In this document: positions 1 through 12,100 of the stretch, piece after piece
How positions within the stretch are numbered: position 1 is the stretch's first letter
Layout: the number at the start of each line of letters is the position of its first letter
DNA from: Fasciolopsis buskii
Lineage: Eukaryota; Platyhelminthes; Trematoda; Plagiorchiida; Fasciolidae
Direction: 5' to 3'
DNA: 64,000 nt
NCBI GenBank assembly: GCA_008360955.1
Contig: LUCM01009864.1
Coordinates: 241,755 to 305,754, forward strand
Program-made: the position numbers and the translations under genes
Notes under the pieces: model-generated
What the model saw: the letters and a program-made list of their open reading frames with translations, nothing else
The model's database searches: none
What the model was told of the DNA's origin: nothing

Positions 1-3000
1 TAAAATGCTTGGGCTGGGTCAGAGGGTACAAGAGAGAAAGAGAGCGAATAATTGGGTAAATCATTGGACAAGTGAATGAGCGAATAAACGATTGGGTGAA
101 TGGACTGGTGAGCAAGTGACTAGGTAGGAAATTGGCATTTTGAACCAGGATACAGACAGAAAAAAACGTACACTAAACCATCTAATGTAAAACGTGACAC
201 AAAACGGTTCAGATAGGAGCTGACTACATTTGAAATTGCCTAATAAATTATGTCTGAGTGAAAGAATCGGCGAAATTCATGCGTCTGCAAAGAGCCACGG
301 TAGAATCTATGTGTGACTGGAGCATTGGATGCAAGCACATTTGTCAATGAAAACATTGTGGTACGTGTCCTTTGGATCCAATAGACGTGTTCAGTGATTA
401 ACGCCTGTTTGTTTGACCTGCTGAGTACTTATGTTCTTAACAGACGAAATCCTCACCCAAGACCATTGCAGTGTGAGTGAAAAAGGGAAAAATAGAATGC
501 ATGTAAAGGAGAGTAACTTTTGGGCGCGAAATACTCGAAAACAAAGCGTTGCACATCAACGATGGAGAGTTTCCCGTGGCTACCGCGTTCTTCACCGTTT
601 GTGAGTGAGCACCAGAAACTTCACGAACGTTTGCACGCGGAACCTTAATTTTACTCGTATAGCCTGCTGTCAGGTTAGAGTTTAAAAATGGAGAGCCACA
701 GGGAAGGTGTGTTTGCCTAGGAATCCTGAGAAGGGAATTCGAAGGATCTTCAGTTTGAAAATATGTATGAAAGGCAGGGTAAGGATCCATGGGCGCAGTA
801 ACAGATATTCATCTCTGCGAGGTAAGGAAAGTATAAGCAACATTCGGAGATCACACGGAGCATTCGTGCCAAAGTGCGCATCTTCAAACCGGAACATAAC
901 AGACTAGTAATAGCACTCAATATCGCAGTGCTCAACTATGGCACTGCTTCGGACTAGAAAATACTGAACGCAACCGCAAAGTGACGTCTCCTTCGTCACA
1001 GACATACGCATTCAGTATCCCACTACTTAAATCGCTCAGGTAGCAACATTCCTTGGGGCGTTTATATTTGCTCCCAAGAATGCAAACACACAAACCAGGC
1101 AAGTTATCGTCCTGGAACTCTCGCTATAACCAGCCGCGTGTGGCCATGTAAAACCAACGAAGCGTAAAAGGGCTGCCTCAATTATGGGTGAGGCTAATTA
1201 GATATTTAATATTCACTTGGGATTTCTCGGTGGCTATGATGATTGGCTGATGAACGTTCGCCTCAAGTTCGCATCCCATTTCGAGTGGGTTGAATGCGCC
1301 TATTTGCTTAATTCAAGCTGTGTGAAAAATAGATCACACTTAGTAGTATTTGGTCGCATTAGCTGACGCATTACGTTGATGGTCATTTGGCCTTGTCCTT
1401 AAATTAAAAATAGTGAAGTGGACTTGCGCGGATATAAGTGGTAGTTTCATTCGCACCGGTCCACAGGTCACTTACTGCCAATAGGCGAACTTGAATTGAT
1501 GCGAAATACCGAAACACAAGGACGAGATTCACAGGATGTTGAATTTGGCCATAAGAGATGCAGTGCCGACTCCGATGAACTCTCTGTTTCCAACCCATTT
1601 CGACGGCTGGGACTGCAGCCAAGACAGGTTTGAAATACTTTACGCGAATAAGACGTGCTTAAAAACTAATGTGGTGAGTTTACGTGCAAGTCACGTGATG
1701 CAGCACGGCTCAGCTTCACACTGACCTGTGTAGACAATCAGCCAATGAGAATCATAATGACAAGCATCCGTGAAATCCAAACATTTTACGACGGTGATCG
1801 GACGGAATGAATTTCACCAACTGGAATATTTACAACCTCGTGCATAAATTCATGAGCTATAAATACAACTAGAACGCGTTGCCCTTCTGTTGTGAGCTTT
1901 TTGTTGACTTCAGCCTCGTGGCTTGGGCCGGAGCTAGTTCGCTATCTATTGGTAATTCGCCATCCTTCGTTATCATGACTGACCGAACTCCGCATGGTGA
2001 TTCTAAGTCCAAATAATGCAGTTACATTCGGTAAACCTTAAAAAGGATACAAAACAAGAAGTCAGACACCAAGAAGAGAAGCATGCAGCTAGGAGTATAG
2101 AGGCAAAAATAACGGATATTTAAGATTATGTTAGTCAGATGCAGTCTCCTAACAGTTACCAAAGCGCTATCAAGCAATAGGTGATTATACCCAGAGTTTA
2201 GGTGAGATCAGTCAAGAGTGACTAATTTACGCATTCACAAGTGTCTGTTTTATTGAATGCGATGCGTTTTTACTAATACAAACCTTTACTCCTTATTAAC
2301 GATTGGTTGGTTTCAATAAATCTTACCGATTGGTTTAGCATTAGCTTGATTTGGCGCTCGCAGCCGTTGAATGTTGTCTCCTGGCATGGAACTCTTTATG
2401 TAGAAAAAGGTTGAAAAATTCAGCAGTTTTTTTCATTATCGAATAGTTAGCAATAGTCGTTGAATGACTTGTTAACTTGAATAACCTTAAGTCAAGCATC
2501 ACTTCTTACTAACGGGATGGGAGGATAACTATCCAATTCAGTCATTGATTCTTTCACCGTCTGAGCGAAAATTACCATCATCAAAAATGACTAGCAGTTA
2601 GCACGCGCAAGTAGCAGGCCCAGACAAGCAGGATATTCAAACGGTTGGAATCACGGCGTTTCGTCATGAAGGTTACGCATTCGAAAATTTATACTGCCGG
2701 TCAGTTACATACTTGGCAACCCTTAGATGATTTCATTCGCCTTGCAGATAGTCCGCTATCGTTTAATCAATAAAGGAAATAAGTTAACAAATGAAAGTTT
2801 TCTGCCACTAAAAGTAGTTGGATACGTGCTTGAGTCAGAACATGATGAAAGTGGAATAGCCGCTTCAAGTGGAACAGCGAACTTACGTGCCATTATTCCA
2901 CCAGCAGATTAGTTTCCCGATTGTCTAATCAACCGACCTACTCACGTAATGAGGAATCTGCACTACACGACCTAGGAAAATGTCGGAATCAAGCTGCCAA

Positions 3001-3711
3001 CTTGCAGTGGTATTAAACGATGCCCCTTAAACATTTCGGCCCCAAATGGCTCGCCCTCTGTGAATGTTCAAAACGTGCAGGTCTATTTCGTGAACCCAAA
3101 TGTCACAACAGTTGAATAAATACGGTCTGGACATTGGAAGGTTTTCTAAATTGCCTTCAATGAATGGGCTCAAAGGGGCTTGGTTGGGGTGCGCGGTGCT
3201 TCAGTGTACATAGAGTTCTCAAAAAGTGTCGATATATGCTTTCTTGTAAAACTTACATTAACGATGGTACTTGGGTTTCGGACAGAAGATAGTGACAAAT
3301 ATAGTGACAAAAGCGTTGTACATGTGGAAGTTTAAACCGATCGAAATTAGATATTCACCTCAATTCTGGGTATAAATACACAGGTTTAGCTTGGTCATAT
3401 CGAATTTTCTATCATATTAAATGAGTTTGTTACTCAGGTAGCTCACTGGGAACTGAAGGCCACATGGGTTCAAGATTTCTATGTAGTTCTTTTGCTCCCA
3501 TCTTGGATTTCTAGGAGGAAAACATTTTAGCGAAGGATTCAGGAATATTGTCGCACTGAAAATCCACGGGTTTCATAATTAAATGATTCCATTGAACTGA
3601 TCAAATTATATCACCTGATTTATCTTCAGTGAAATTGTAGATTCCCTAGGCAGATAAATTGCTTTTCCTTACCCTGCTCGAATCACAACCCTGATTGCAT
3701 ATTCTGGAGAT
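1..3711. other. no recognisable gene
   Basis: Only short open frames that overlap on both strands are present, and none resembles a known family or has convincing paired splice sites. Upstream exons of the prominin-like gene, which must encode its first two membrane segments and most of its first large loop, were looked for here and not found. One acceptor-like pyrimidine tract with CAG occurs near 2749, followed by about 50 open codons, but nothing supports it as an exon. Confidence 0.5.
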
Positions 3712-3723
3712 ACAAACTACACT

Positions 3724-5030
3724 ACTTGGAGATTGGATTATGGAAAATAAAATTGAAATGAGAAACCGTAAGTCAAATTTGAGAGAAATCTGCCCTAGTT
3801 ATTCTCGTTCGACCCCGGGCACCACATTGGTCAGTTGGACAAATCAATCACCAGTGTTAAATTGGTCGTCTGTCCTCCCACAGTCCGTCTGAAGAGGACT
3901 AGGACGGAACTCAGCCGTGGATCATACAAGCCAGTGTACGGATGTCAACGCAGTGCGATGCTTCGTAGTTCGGCAGTTTATTCGAGAAGACTAAGGTGCA
4001 CGAAAACTGATAAATCCAAATACTGGGACATTATTCTCGACGCGTTTGGACGATCAAATGCATTTTGATCATTTGGAAGACGAACAAAGTTAGCCGGATG
4101 TAAATCAGACAGTTTCGACAACTGTTGCTTAGGCTGCTGTCAGCGCTCAGGTGGGCATCCAACTGTGATTCCCAGAAATTTGAAGTCCACGCTGGCATCT
4201 TCCCCGAAAAGCAGATATGAAAGAGTGAAAATGAAATTTGGCACTATTCTGCATTAGGAAGTCGATAACGGTATTCGGGTTCGCCAGTGGGTATGCCGGG
4301 ATTTCAGTAAGTGAAATGCCGCTGGTCTAATAAATCCATGGTCAAGTTGTTGTGCTTTCGATTACAGACTTAGGAAAGAATTAACCGTAACGGTGATACC
4401 AATGATGGTTATTTTTTGTCCCCTTTATGAATACCACGTTTCACAGCTAAATCACTGTGGGATAAACCGGTCAAGGATTTATAAAGAGACAGAAACAAAT
4501 AGCTTCAAGCAACTGACTGGACGAACCAAATAAAGTAAAACGTATGCAGTTATTATAAGTGAAATCCGACGCAACTAGTCCCTGATTTCCTTTAACCATT
4601 TGGTATCCTGTCCGTATTATGCTTACTTACAGGATCTTTTTATGTAATTCAGCTTTTGTTAAATGAAATCTTAGTACCGCGATCAAAATGCATCTAATCG
4701 TCCAAACGCGTCGAGAATAATGTCCCAGTATTTGGATTTATCAGTTTTCGTGCACCTTAGTCTTCTCGAATAAACTGCCGAACTACGAAGCATCGCACTG
4801 CGTTGACATCCGTACACTGGCTTGTATGATCCACAGCTGAGTTCCGTCCTAGTCCTCTTCAGACGGACTGTGGGAGGACAGACGACCAATTTAACACTGG
4901 TGATTGATTTGTCCAACTGACCAATGAGGTGCCCGGGGTCGAACGAGAATTACTAGGGCAGATTTCTCTCAAATTTGACTTACGGTTTCTCATTTCAATT
5001 TTATTTTCCCCAATCCAATCTCAAGGTGGC
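3724..5030. mobile_element. foldback element: long inverted repeat with unique centre
   Basis: Two arms of about 350 bp, 3724-4073 on plus and 5030-4680 on minus, are nearly identical reverse complements around a 606-bp unrelated spacer (4074-4679). Each arm holds the same 77-codon open frame (3835-4068 plus; 4916-4683 minus), differing at only a few residues, so the arms are a recent duplication or have been homogenised. Weaker similarity continues about 10 bp past the outer edges. The spacer has no open frame of note. This fits a foldback or MITE-like DNA transposon or a local inverted duplication. No transposase is present and no clear target-site duplication was seen. The ORFs are repeat-borne and are not called as genes. 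Confidence 0.75.
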
Positions 5031-5910
5031 ATTGGGTTGTGTTTGAACGATTAGTTACTTTGGACTTGAGAGTAGGTCCAGGTTTGAAATGTTTTGTGTG
5101 GTCAAATCAGTAAGTTTGTAATTTCTTTAGTATATATCAGCCAGTAGATGGTGTGGACAATCATTCACAGTCCTTTATTCACTCGCATAAAACAGGTGCC
5201 ATCGTGAACCATCAGCCGTGCATCTCTGTTTGCTGGTTAATTCAGATATAGTAGTGGCACAGTATAATTTAATATCGCAGGTGCAACGAACTCGCATATA
5301 TCAATCATACCTTATGCTTTTTGCCTGTGTTTCTGTCCGGCATCCGAATACGATTTAATGTATTCCGAAATAATAATAACGGTAATAGTCATAATAATCT
5401 TCTATTGAATCCATTTTTTCCTTGAGCAGGTAATGAAGCTCATCATTCTGCTTAATTCTTCCACTTTGAGTTAGAGCCTCAATCAGATTGCGGTGGAACT
5501 ATGCTGTTGGTGGATCTTAAGTAAACGGATAAAACTAGTTTTCCGTAGTCTTCATTTTGTGGGTTCAGTTTGAAATCACTAACCCTCACTCAGATTGGTC
5601 AATAATGTAAACATCATGACAATGTTCTAGGAGATACGTCAAGTCCACGATAAGCATCCAGGTTGTCCTAACGGCCGCTAAAAACTAGCTATGTGGGACC
5701 AATTAAATTGTATACGCATTTGTTTGGTTTACCTAAGTTGTCCGTTTATGGGATAGTAAGTTGGGAAATACACACTTGCTTTCAGTACACAGCAGCAAAT
5801 TGGTCCGAGGAATACACCTCATAAATGTACTTTTCTGTTCCCAATAGACTTAGAAGCATCATACCGTCCGTTTGATTCCAACTTCTTCCATTTCCTGTTT
5901 CCCAACACAG
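5031..5910. other. no gene seen; probable intron of the prominin-like gene
   Basis: AT-rich sequence with no supported feature between the foldback element and the first prominin exon. It ends in a good acceptor, a pyrimidine-rich tract followed by CAG at 5908-5910. Confidence 0.5.
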
Positions 5911-6169
5911 ACCTTGAACCAGTTCGACCTAAATTCGTTATTCGATCCGATTAAACAGTTGTGGACCAATGTGAGCACTGAACTGAACCCCACGCTGAAC
6001 ACGGTGAAAAAGTCACGAGTCTCGGTGGAGAAAGTGGCTGATTTGTATCAGTTGACAGTGGTCGTATTCGGATACGTGCTGCTTGTTGTCTGTCTGATAC
6101 TACTTGTTGCACTCACAGTCTATCTTCTAATTTATGGCTCCGAATGTCACGAACGTTCGTTACTAACAG
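5911..6169 (+). CDS. prominin-like exon: end of first large loop and TM3
   Basis: The exon starts in phase 0 after a pyrimidine tract and CAG, and ends at ACAG before gtaagg, leaving phase 1. It encodes 86 residues: an amphipathic loop region with one N-glycosylation site (NVST, about residues 21-24), then a hydrophobic span of about 27 residues starting VVVFGYVLLVV and ending near LLIYG. This is read as the third membrane segment. The open frame reaches 39 bp upstream of the acceptor, but that part has only a TTG and is taken as intron. Confidence 0.7.
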
Positions 6170-9100
6170 GTAAGGGTTACTGGTGAGTAGTCTGTCTCCG
6201 ACTGAAACGAGTGTAATTTGTCCACATTTCCATTATTTGTTTTATTTATGAATCAAAATCTCACGTTGAGTGGTAGTCTCCATTTATTTCATACAGCTGA
6301 TAAATAGTGAGTTTGCTAAATAAGTTGAGGGTATCCTCAGTTCTCGAACAACCTTATCAGTTGGTTTAGCTTCCCTGGTTTTCTTGTTAGCCGTTGCTAA
6401 CAAATCCATACGTTCGAAGTTATTGATATTATCATCTAGCATTTTTTGATATAATGTTCATACTATCGGAAACGCACATCTAACCAAAGTTTTAATAACA
6501 ATGTGCCATCTATGTCAGCCCAACGTGTTGAGACAGCAAATCGTCTTTTTCGTCACAAAATGCCCGGAAAACTGATTGTAAAAGTTGCCTTGAGAAAGAC
6601 TATCCACGGTAGTCGAAACGTTGGTGCATTACATCTACCAACAACGTTGTGTTATTAACATTACATCACTCACAATTAAAACCAATACATGGCGCATTGA
6701 TTTTTTGATACACTCCTTACATCATTTGGTCCTGATATTAGCAAATCCATTCATTTCGCTAATCGTACTATTTTGAACTTTTAACCACTGGTCATTTGGG
6801 CTTCGCGCTGATTTACTTGTTTCGTGGATGCTTCACATAATCTAGGACTATATCCGTCCCATTGGTTATACAACAGGATCAAAAGAGAATGTGTAAAGGA
6901 AGTAAATTCATTGTCATTTCCCGAAAGTAGACAGGACAATATCAGCCACGATGATATCATTATTCACCAGCAACTTCAGGTCTTCACTAGGTATACCTTG
7001 CATTCCACGGGAGTGTGCCAGTGTACTCGTAAGGGAGCTTTATCTGGCATCCGTTCTTTGTTTCGCTGGCTAATTATTCTTGGTTATCATTAGCTGTGCA
7101 ATGCTTGGCAAAACATGCGGGTGATGATGCTGCTGTACACTAATGATAGTCAGTTGCCAATCTAGATTTGACCACGGACACTTCTTCACAACGCACTGTG
7201 TTATCATCCTAACCGTTGTTTGGGTTTACTTTGGAATATGATTGAAACCGCGTCAAATAACTTTAATGAGACCAGTGAAACAGCTACAGGGTGACTGGTT
7301 TTCACGTCTAACTGATCGTGCATTTTGATTTCGATATGGGCGAGAACTATGAAGTAATTTTATTGGAGCTTACCGATCAGGTTTACCTATGCAGGTAGAC
7401 GCAACTAGTCAAAATTTGCTAACCCCACTGGCCTAAAGATACCCCAAGCAGTTTGAGTTTGAGGTGGAACATTCAGACGGAAGGGGTTATTGGCTTCGTC
7501 GGGATTCAGATCTGCACTTTAGTATTACTCGATTACTACCAAATAGGATAGGACACTACCAAACGATATTTGGGGATTTCATCTAGGATCTTTGGATTAC
7601 CAGTCGGAATCGAACCCGCGAGTGGATCCTCATTCCTCCCGGTCAACCATATATATTGCTTGTTAGATCTACCATAACCCACACGGAGTTCATAGCTCAC
7701 AGGTTCTGAATATATAGCTATGGTTGGTTTTTGTGAATGAACAAGTGTATTTTGGAATCTCTAATTTGTTCTTGCTTAAATGGACTCCAGAACAATCCCG
7801 TTACCAAAAGGCAATCTAACCAGGTAATTTGGATATCCATTCTTATCTGCAGCTCATAATCGAATTCTAAATTATATCGCTTTTGGTTCTTCCTCTACTC
7901 TTTACAGTTAACTGCAGCTTGATGTCTAGTACCGACCCGTACGATGTTACAATTCAGAAAGCCAAGAAAGATTGCAAGGAATGGTGATGTGCTCACTCAT
8001 GGCAATTCAGCTGCTAAAAGAGACAGTTCAGTTCCAGTAGATGAAAGTTTATGAGGAATATAATTTTCTTCTGTAGATACTGAGCTTCCCGGCGGGAAAT
8101 CGTCATGGAAAAAAACAGGGGCAAATAAAATGGTGAAAGCAAGTCTGTCAACTGAGTTTTGAATGTCGCACATGAGACATGTGATTATCAGTTATCAACT
8201 GGATATGATTTGGCCAATAATGAAAGCGTCCATTGGAAAGAACATAACTTAGAATTTTGCTTGCTTTGTTTATCCGTTGAGGAAAAAGAAATAAATGTCA
8301 GCAATTTTTAATAGAGAAAATTCGCTTTGCATGTTAAATCAAGCTCATTTCTTTCTACTCGAGGTGGACACCTGGTATTATGGATCTGGCATCCTAACAT
8401 TCCATTGATTATGGGGATGAGGTAGATTTACACTCTAGGAGTCACACTGCAAAACTATTTTGACAACCGCTTCCATTTGTATCTTAGGAGGAACGTAAAT
8501 TGGGTTTCCGTGGACTAGAAATGTTTTGCTGTTGCAAACAGCTATAGCATTTGGATAACCGATAATTCTCCGTTGATTATTTTTACAAAATGTCTTTTTC
8601 TGTAAATCTAAAAGAGCTTGTTGGCTACCCGATTGCAAACCGCCGACAGTCTGCAACTCCTCATTTTTGCAAACCATATGTGATAAGAAAAGAAATTCAC
8701 ATCATATTAATAAATTTTCACGTCCGTGCGAACAATACCTTGATTAATTCGGCCAACAGCACTTCCCATGTGAGCTTTTGATCACTTTACAGACTGAGAT
8801 ATTCGGTGCAATTTCTTTGGAGTTGTGTTAAGCACTGACGCGGATGTCGTGCATAACGTTACCCTATCAGCCATCCATATTTTTGGCTAGTTTTTGTTTT
8901 TTTCAAGTTTTGCTATGTTCATACAGAAGTAAAGGAGGATGAGATAGATGGGTAAACTGAAAAGACTTCAGAATTTAATTTTGATAAACGGAAACTGATG
9001 ACGCATTTAGATATGAATGTCTGATATCTGGATCCTTCTACTGACTCTTGATTCCTGGAATATACAGTAATTAGAACTTGAAAACTAATTAAAAGAAGCG

Positions 9101-12100
9101 ACAGATTACACCACTTCATCTTTCTGGTTTCTTTGGACGTTGGTGATAAAGGAACCAAATCCACGCTCGATCTTCCCAATCCGAAAACGTATATGACAGA
9201 GAGTAACAACGGATCAGACACCTATCCACCAGCACATATCTCGCCCAAACCACTCATGATCACAATTGCCGTATCTGGGATCATATTGTTCTTACTATTG
9301 GTTATTCGAGCAGCTCTCATCGTGATATCTGTGATCGCCATGAACGACGTTTGCCGATATGGGATTACACCGGCCGGACAGAATCAGACAGACGCAGTTA
9401 TGAATTTGTACTTGCAATCTGTTTGGCCCACTTTCATTGACCGAATCCAGTTACAACCGGAAGTGAAAGCGATGACTCAACTGTCGGCGCCAAGAAACGT
9501 GGTTCAAGGCTTGCTCGTCCGATGCCCCGACAATCTGAGAACGGTAGCCAATGGGACAATACCAACAGCACCAACAACAACACCGACTGGCTTGTTGCCT
9601 TTGATAGGGCTGGACAATATTGTCAACGTGACCGGCGTATTGCAATCGTCAACGGTGCAAAATGCAATACAGAACAATGAGAAGTCAGTATATGTTTGAA
9701 ACCATGTCATTTTTCATTTCTGTGGTACATTTTTTAACATAGAAAATGACAGTGCAATTATCAATAATTTCTAGTACACGATCTTAGAAAAGTGAAACCA
9801 ATTTTGTTTACAGTCTAGTATCCGCAGAGCTGACTTACAAATTCTGCAAATACTCAGCAGTGGTTATCTGAATCACATTTCGGTGATCGCCATCGAAAAA
9901 TAAATCTCGTTAGTCAAATGAATGTTAAAATTGTGCCAAGGTTTTCACTGGAAGGTGTGAAGCTGAAATCGAATCTATCGTGTGTTACAACTTTATTAAA
10001 GTAAAGTGGTCAGTTGAAATCGACGATTGGCTATCTGTTTATTCAATTTTTTACAACTCTTTCTCCAACAATGCTTTCATGTTTACCAACCATATTATTA
10101 GGATGCTCACAAATCAAGCAGATCACAGCTCCGAATTCATCATTGTATTGTCTAGATGGGTTCAATTATATGGTTTCGCACATTTGATCCTAGTAAGAAA
10201 GTGTGGAGCATTAGCAGTAAGATCACATCAAAGACCGAAAATCAGACAAGCAAGTAGTTCAAGGGGATCTCAGGCCGAGTTGTTTCGTCGGCTACAGATG
10301 CTCACATCTGATGGCTCGTGATCGGCAAGTTGGAGTCGGCAAACAGAAGTGGATCTATTCTGATAGCACCAACTAGTGTGCTCCTTGTCGTAACGCAATC
10401 ATAACGCAAAGGTACTATTGTCTTGATCACCAGCCATCCCCTAACTTTCAGCACTCTAGATCAAGTAAGCAAACAGGCAAACTTGGTAATGTGTGACAAC
10501 ATATCAGTGTGAGCGGGCTAGGCTACACAACAAAGCAACTATAACCGCTTTGGACGATGACTTTGAACACTCAAGAAACAAATGTCTATCATAGAAATGT
10601 GACTATGCAAGCGTTTGTTCTGAAAATGCGAATGATCCTGACTTAGAGAAAATACCGCACATCGATGGGAGAACGAAATTCTTCCAAAAGTAAGCGAACA
10701 CTGGTGGTTGTCATCGTTCATCAGGTGTTAGTAGCCGGTGCTTTTCTGGTCAGCCATTCTAATATCTGTATATATTTCGACTTTCATCCATATACACTTT
10801 TGCTGATTCAAATGGCTCCGATAAATAAAGCAAACTTTTAGGCTGATTCGACCAGTTTGTTCTTGCTCGGATTAGAAGGAAGGTGCGATATCAGTCTAGA
10901 GGCACAATCGATTGGCTATCTGGAATTTGCTACTAGAACAGGCTTTTCCAACCCTAAAACAAGTTGCATTTATTCATCTCTTTCATATGCTTTTTAGCGC
11001 GGCAGCAAAATCTATTACCTTTTCAGCACCTCTGATGAGATTTGATCTTCACATCCTTATTATTATTACGTTCTGTTGCATTTGATATATTTGATAGCAA
11101 AAAAAATCTACACAGAGTTTTCGACAAAAATGTAAAGCTACAAAGAACCATCATATGATAGCAAAGAAGTATAAAGTAGGCAAGGCGAAACACGGGAGCA
11201 TGGAAACGAATCGTGAATTTTTGGCTGACCTGTGTGCTGTTTCACCGATCGACAGTCTGAGGTGGAGATGGTTTTAGTCGCTGGAACAAGCAAATACGGG
11301 TTCGCAACTAACCAGTCATCCATATCAATTGTGGCATGAATGAAATTCAAACAGAATACAAGACCAGTCTTAACGTTACATATACGCAGCCAGATATGTG
11401 ATAAACACTTTTTGAGAACTGAATTAATTACTCCATCGAAAGAAAATAAACACGATAGCCAAGGTTTCCTATTAAACCTGACCACAACAAATTTACTGGA
11501 AAAACACTCGGAAATAATGCTGCGAACAGATTTGTGTTGTGGTATGAAGAGTGAATTCAACATTCAGTCTGTGTGCACCACGTAATAGTTAATTTTTCTA
11601 TTTGAGCTTTTTTATGAATCGTCAGAACCCCAACCTACAGTTCTGCCGATAGGGCTCTAACCGGGGATGAATAGATTGGGTCAAATATCTCAAATCTTTA
11701 GCTCACTCTGATGAATCTCAATAGTTTTGCGAGCATAAACGACATATCGTGCAGTACTTTTTTGGAGTGGAATGGTCATTGGCCATAGATAAACGTCTCC
11801 ATGTTGGTTAACTCCAACAATGTGTGACACTTCCACAGGTAACGAATGGAATAAAACAAGTTTTGCGTACATTTGCTCTCTAATACATTTTGGTTTAATT
11901 TGAGAGCGGTCTATTTTGAAAGAACATAAAACTCAAAATGTCAGAGCGTTAAAGTGTAGCTGTGCTAACTTAGTTAATAGGACAACATAAACATAAGCAT
12001 ATATATACTTATCCATTTCGGTGAATCATTTTATTGGTATCATATTGTTATCCCTATTTTGCATTGACATGCACCAAAATGCGCTTGCATGCTCAAGGAC

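Larger units (their letters stand above)
6170..9151 (+). other. prominin-like intron, 2982 bp
   Basis: The intron runs from gtaagg to an AAAG acceptor. It contains one copy of the 160-bp interspersed repeat (6572-6731) and the tRNA-like SINE promoter (7606-7649, minus). Nothing else is recognised. Confidence 0.6.

Noticed and set aside
437..935. Overlapping ORFs on both strands
   Set aside because: Chance frames; no domain, splice context or protein-like composition.
3805..3845. B-box-like and A-box-like words (GTTCGACCCCGG, TGGTCAGTTGG) as a tRNA or SINE head
   Set aside because: On the plus strand the B-like word comes before the A-like word, the wrong order for a pol III promoter.
3835..4916. 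Two 77-codon ORFs on opposite strands as a gene pair
   Set aside because: They are the same frame in the two arms of the foldback element and have no recognisable domain, so they are repeat-borne.
5872..5910. Upstream extension of the first prominin exon to a TTG
   Set aside because: The stretch is a pyrimidine tract ending in CAG, an intron acceptor; no ATG is present.
7590..7660. Functional tRNA gene on the minus strand
   Set aside because: A and B boxes are too close and the arms do not fold into a tRNA.
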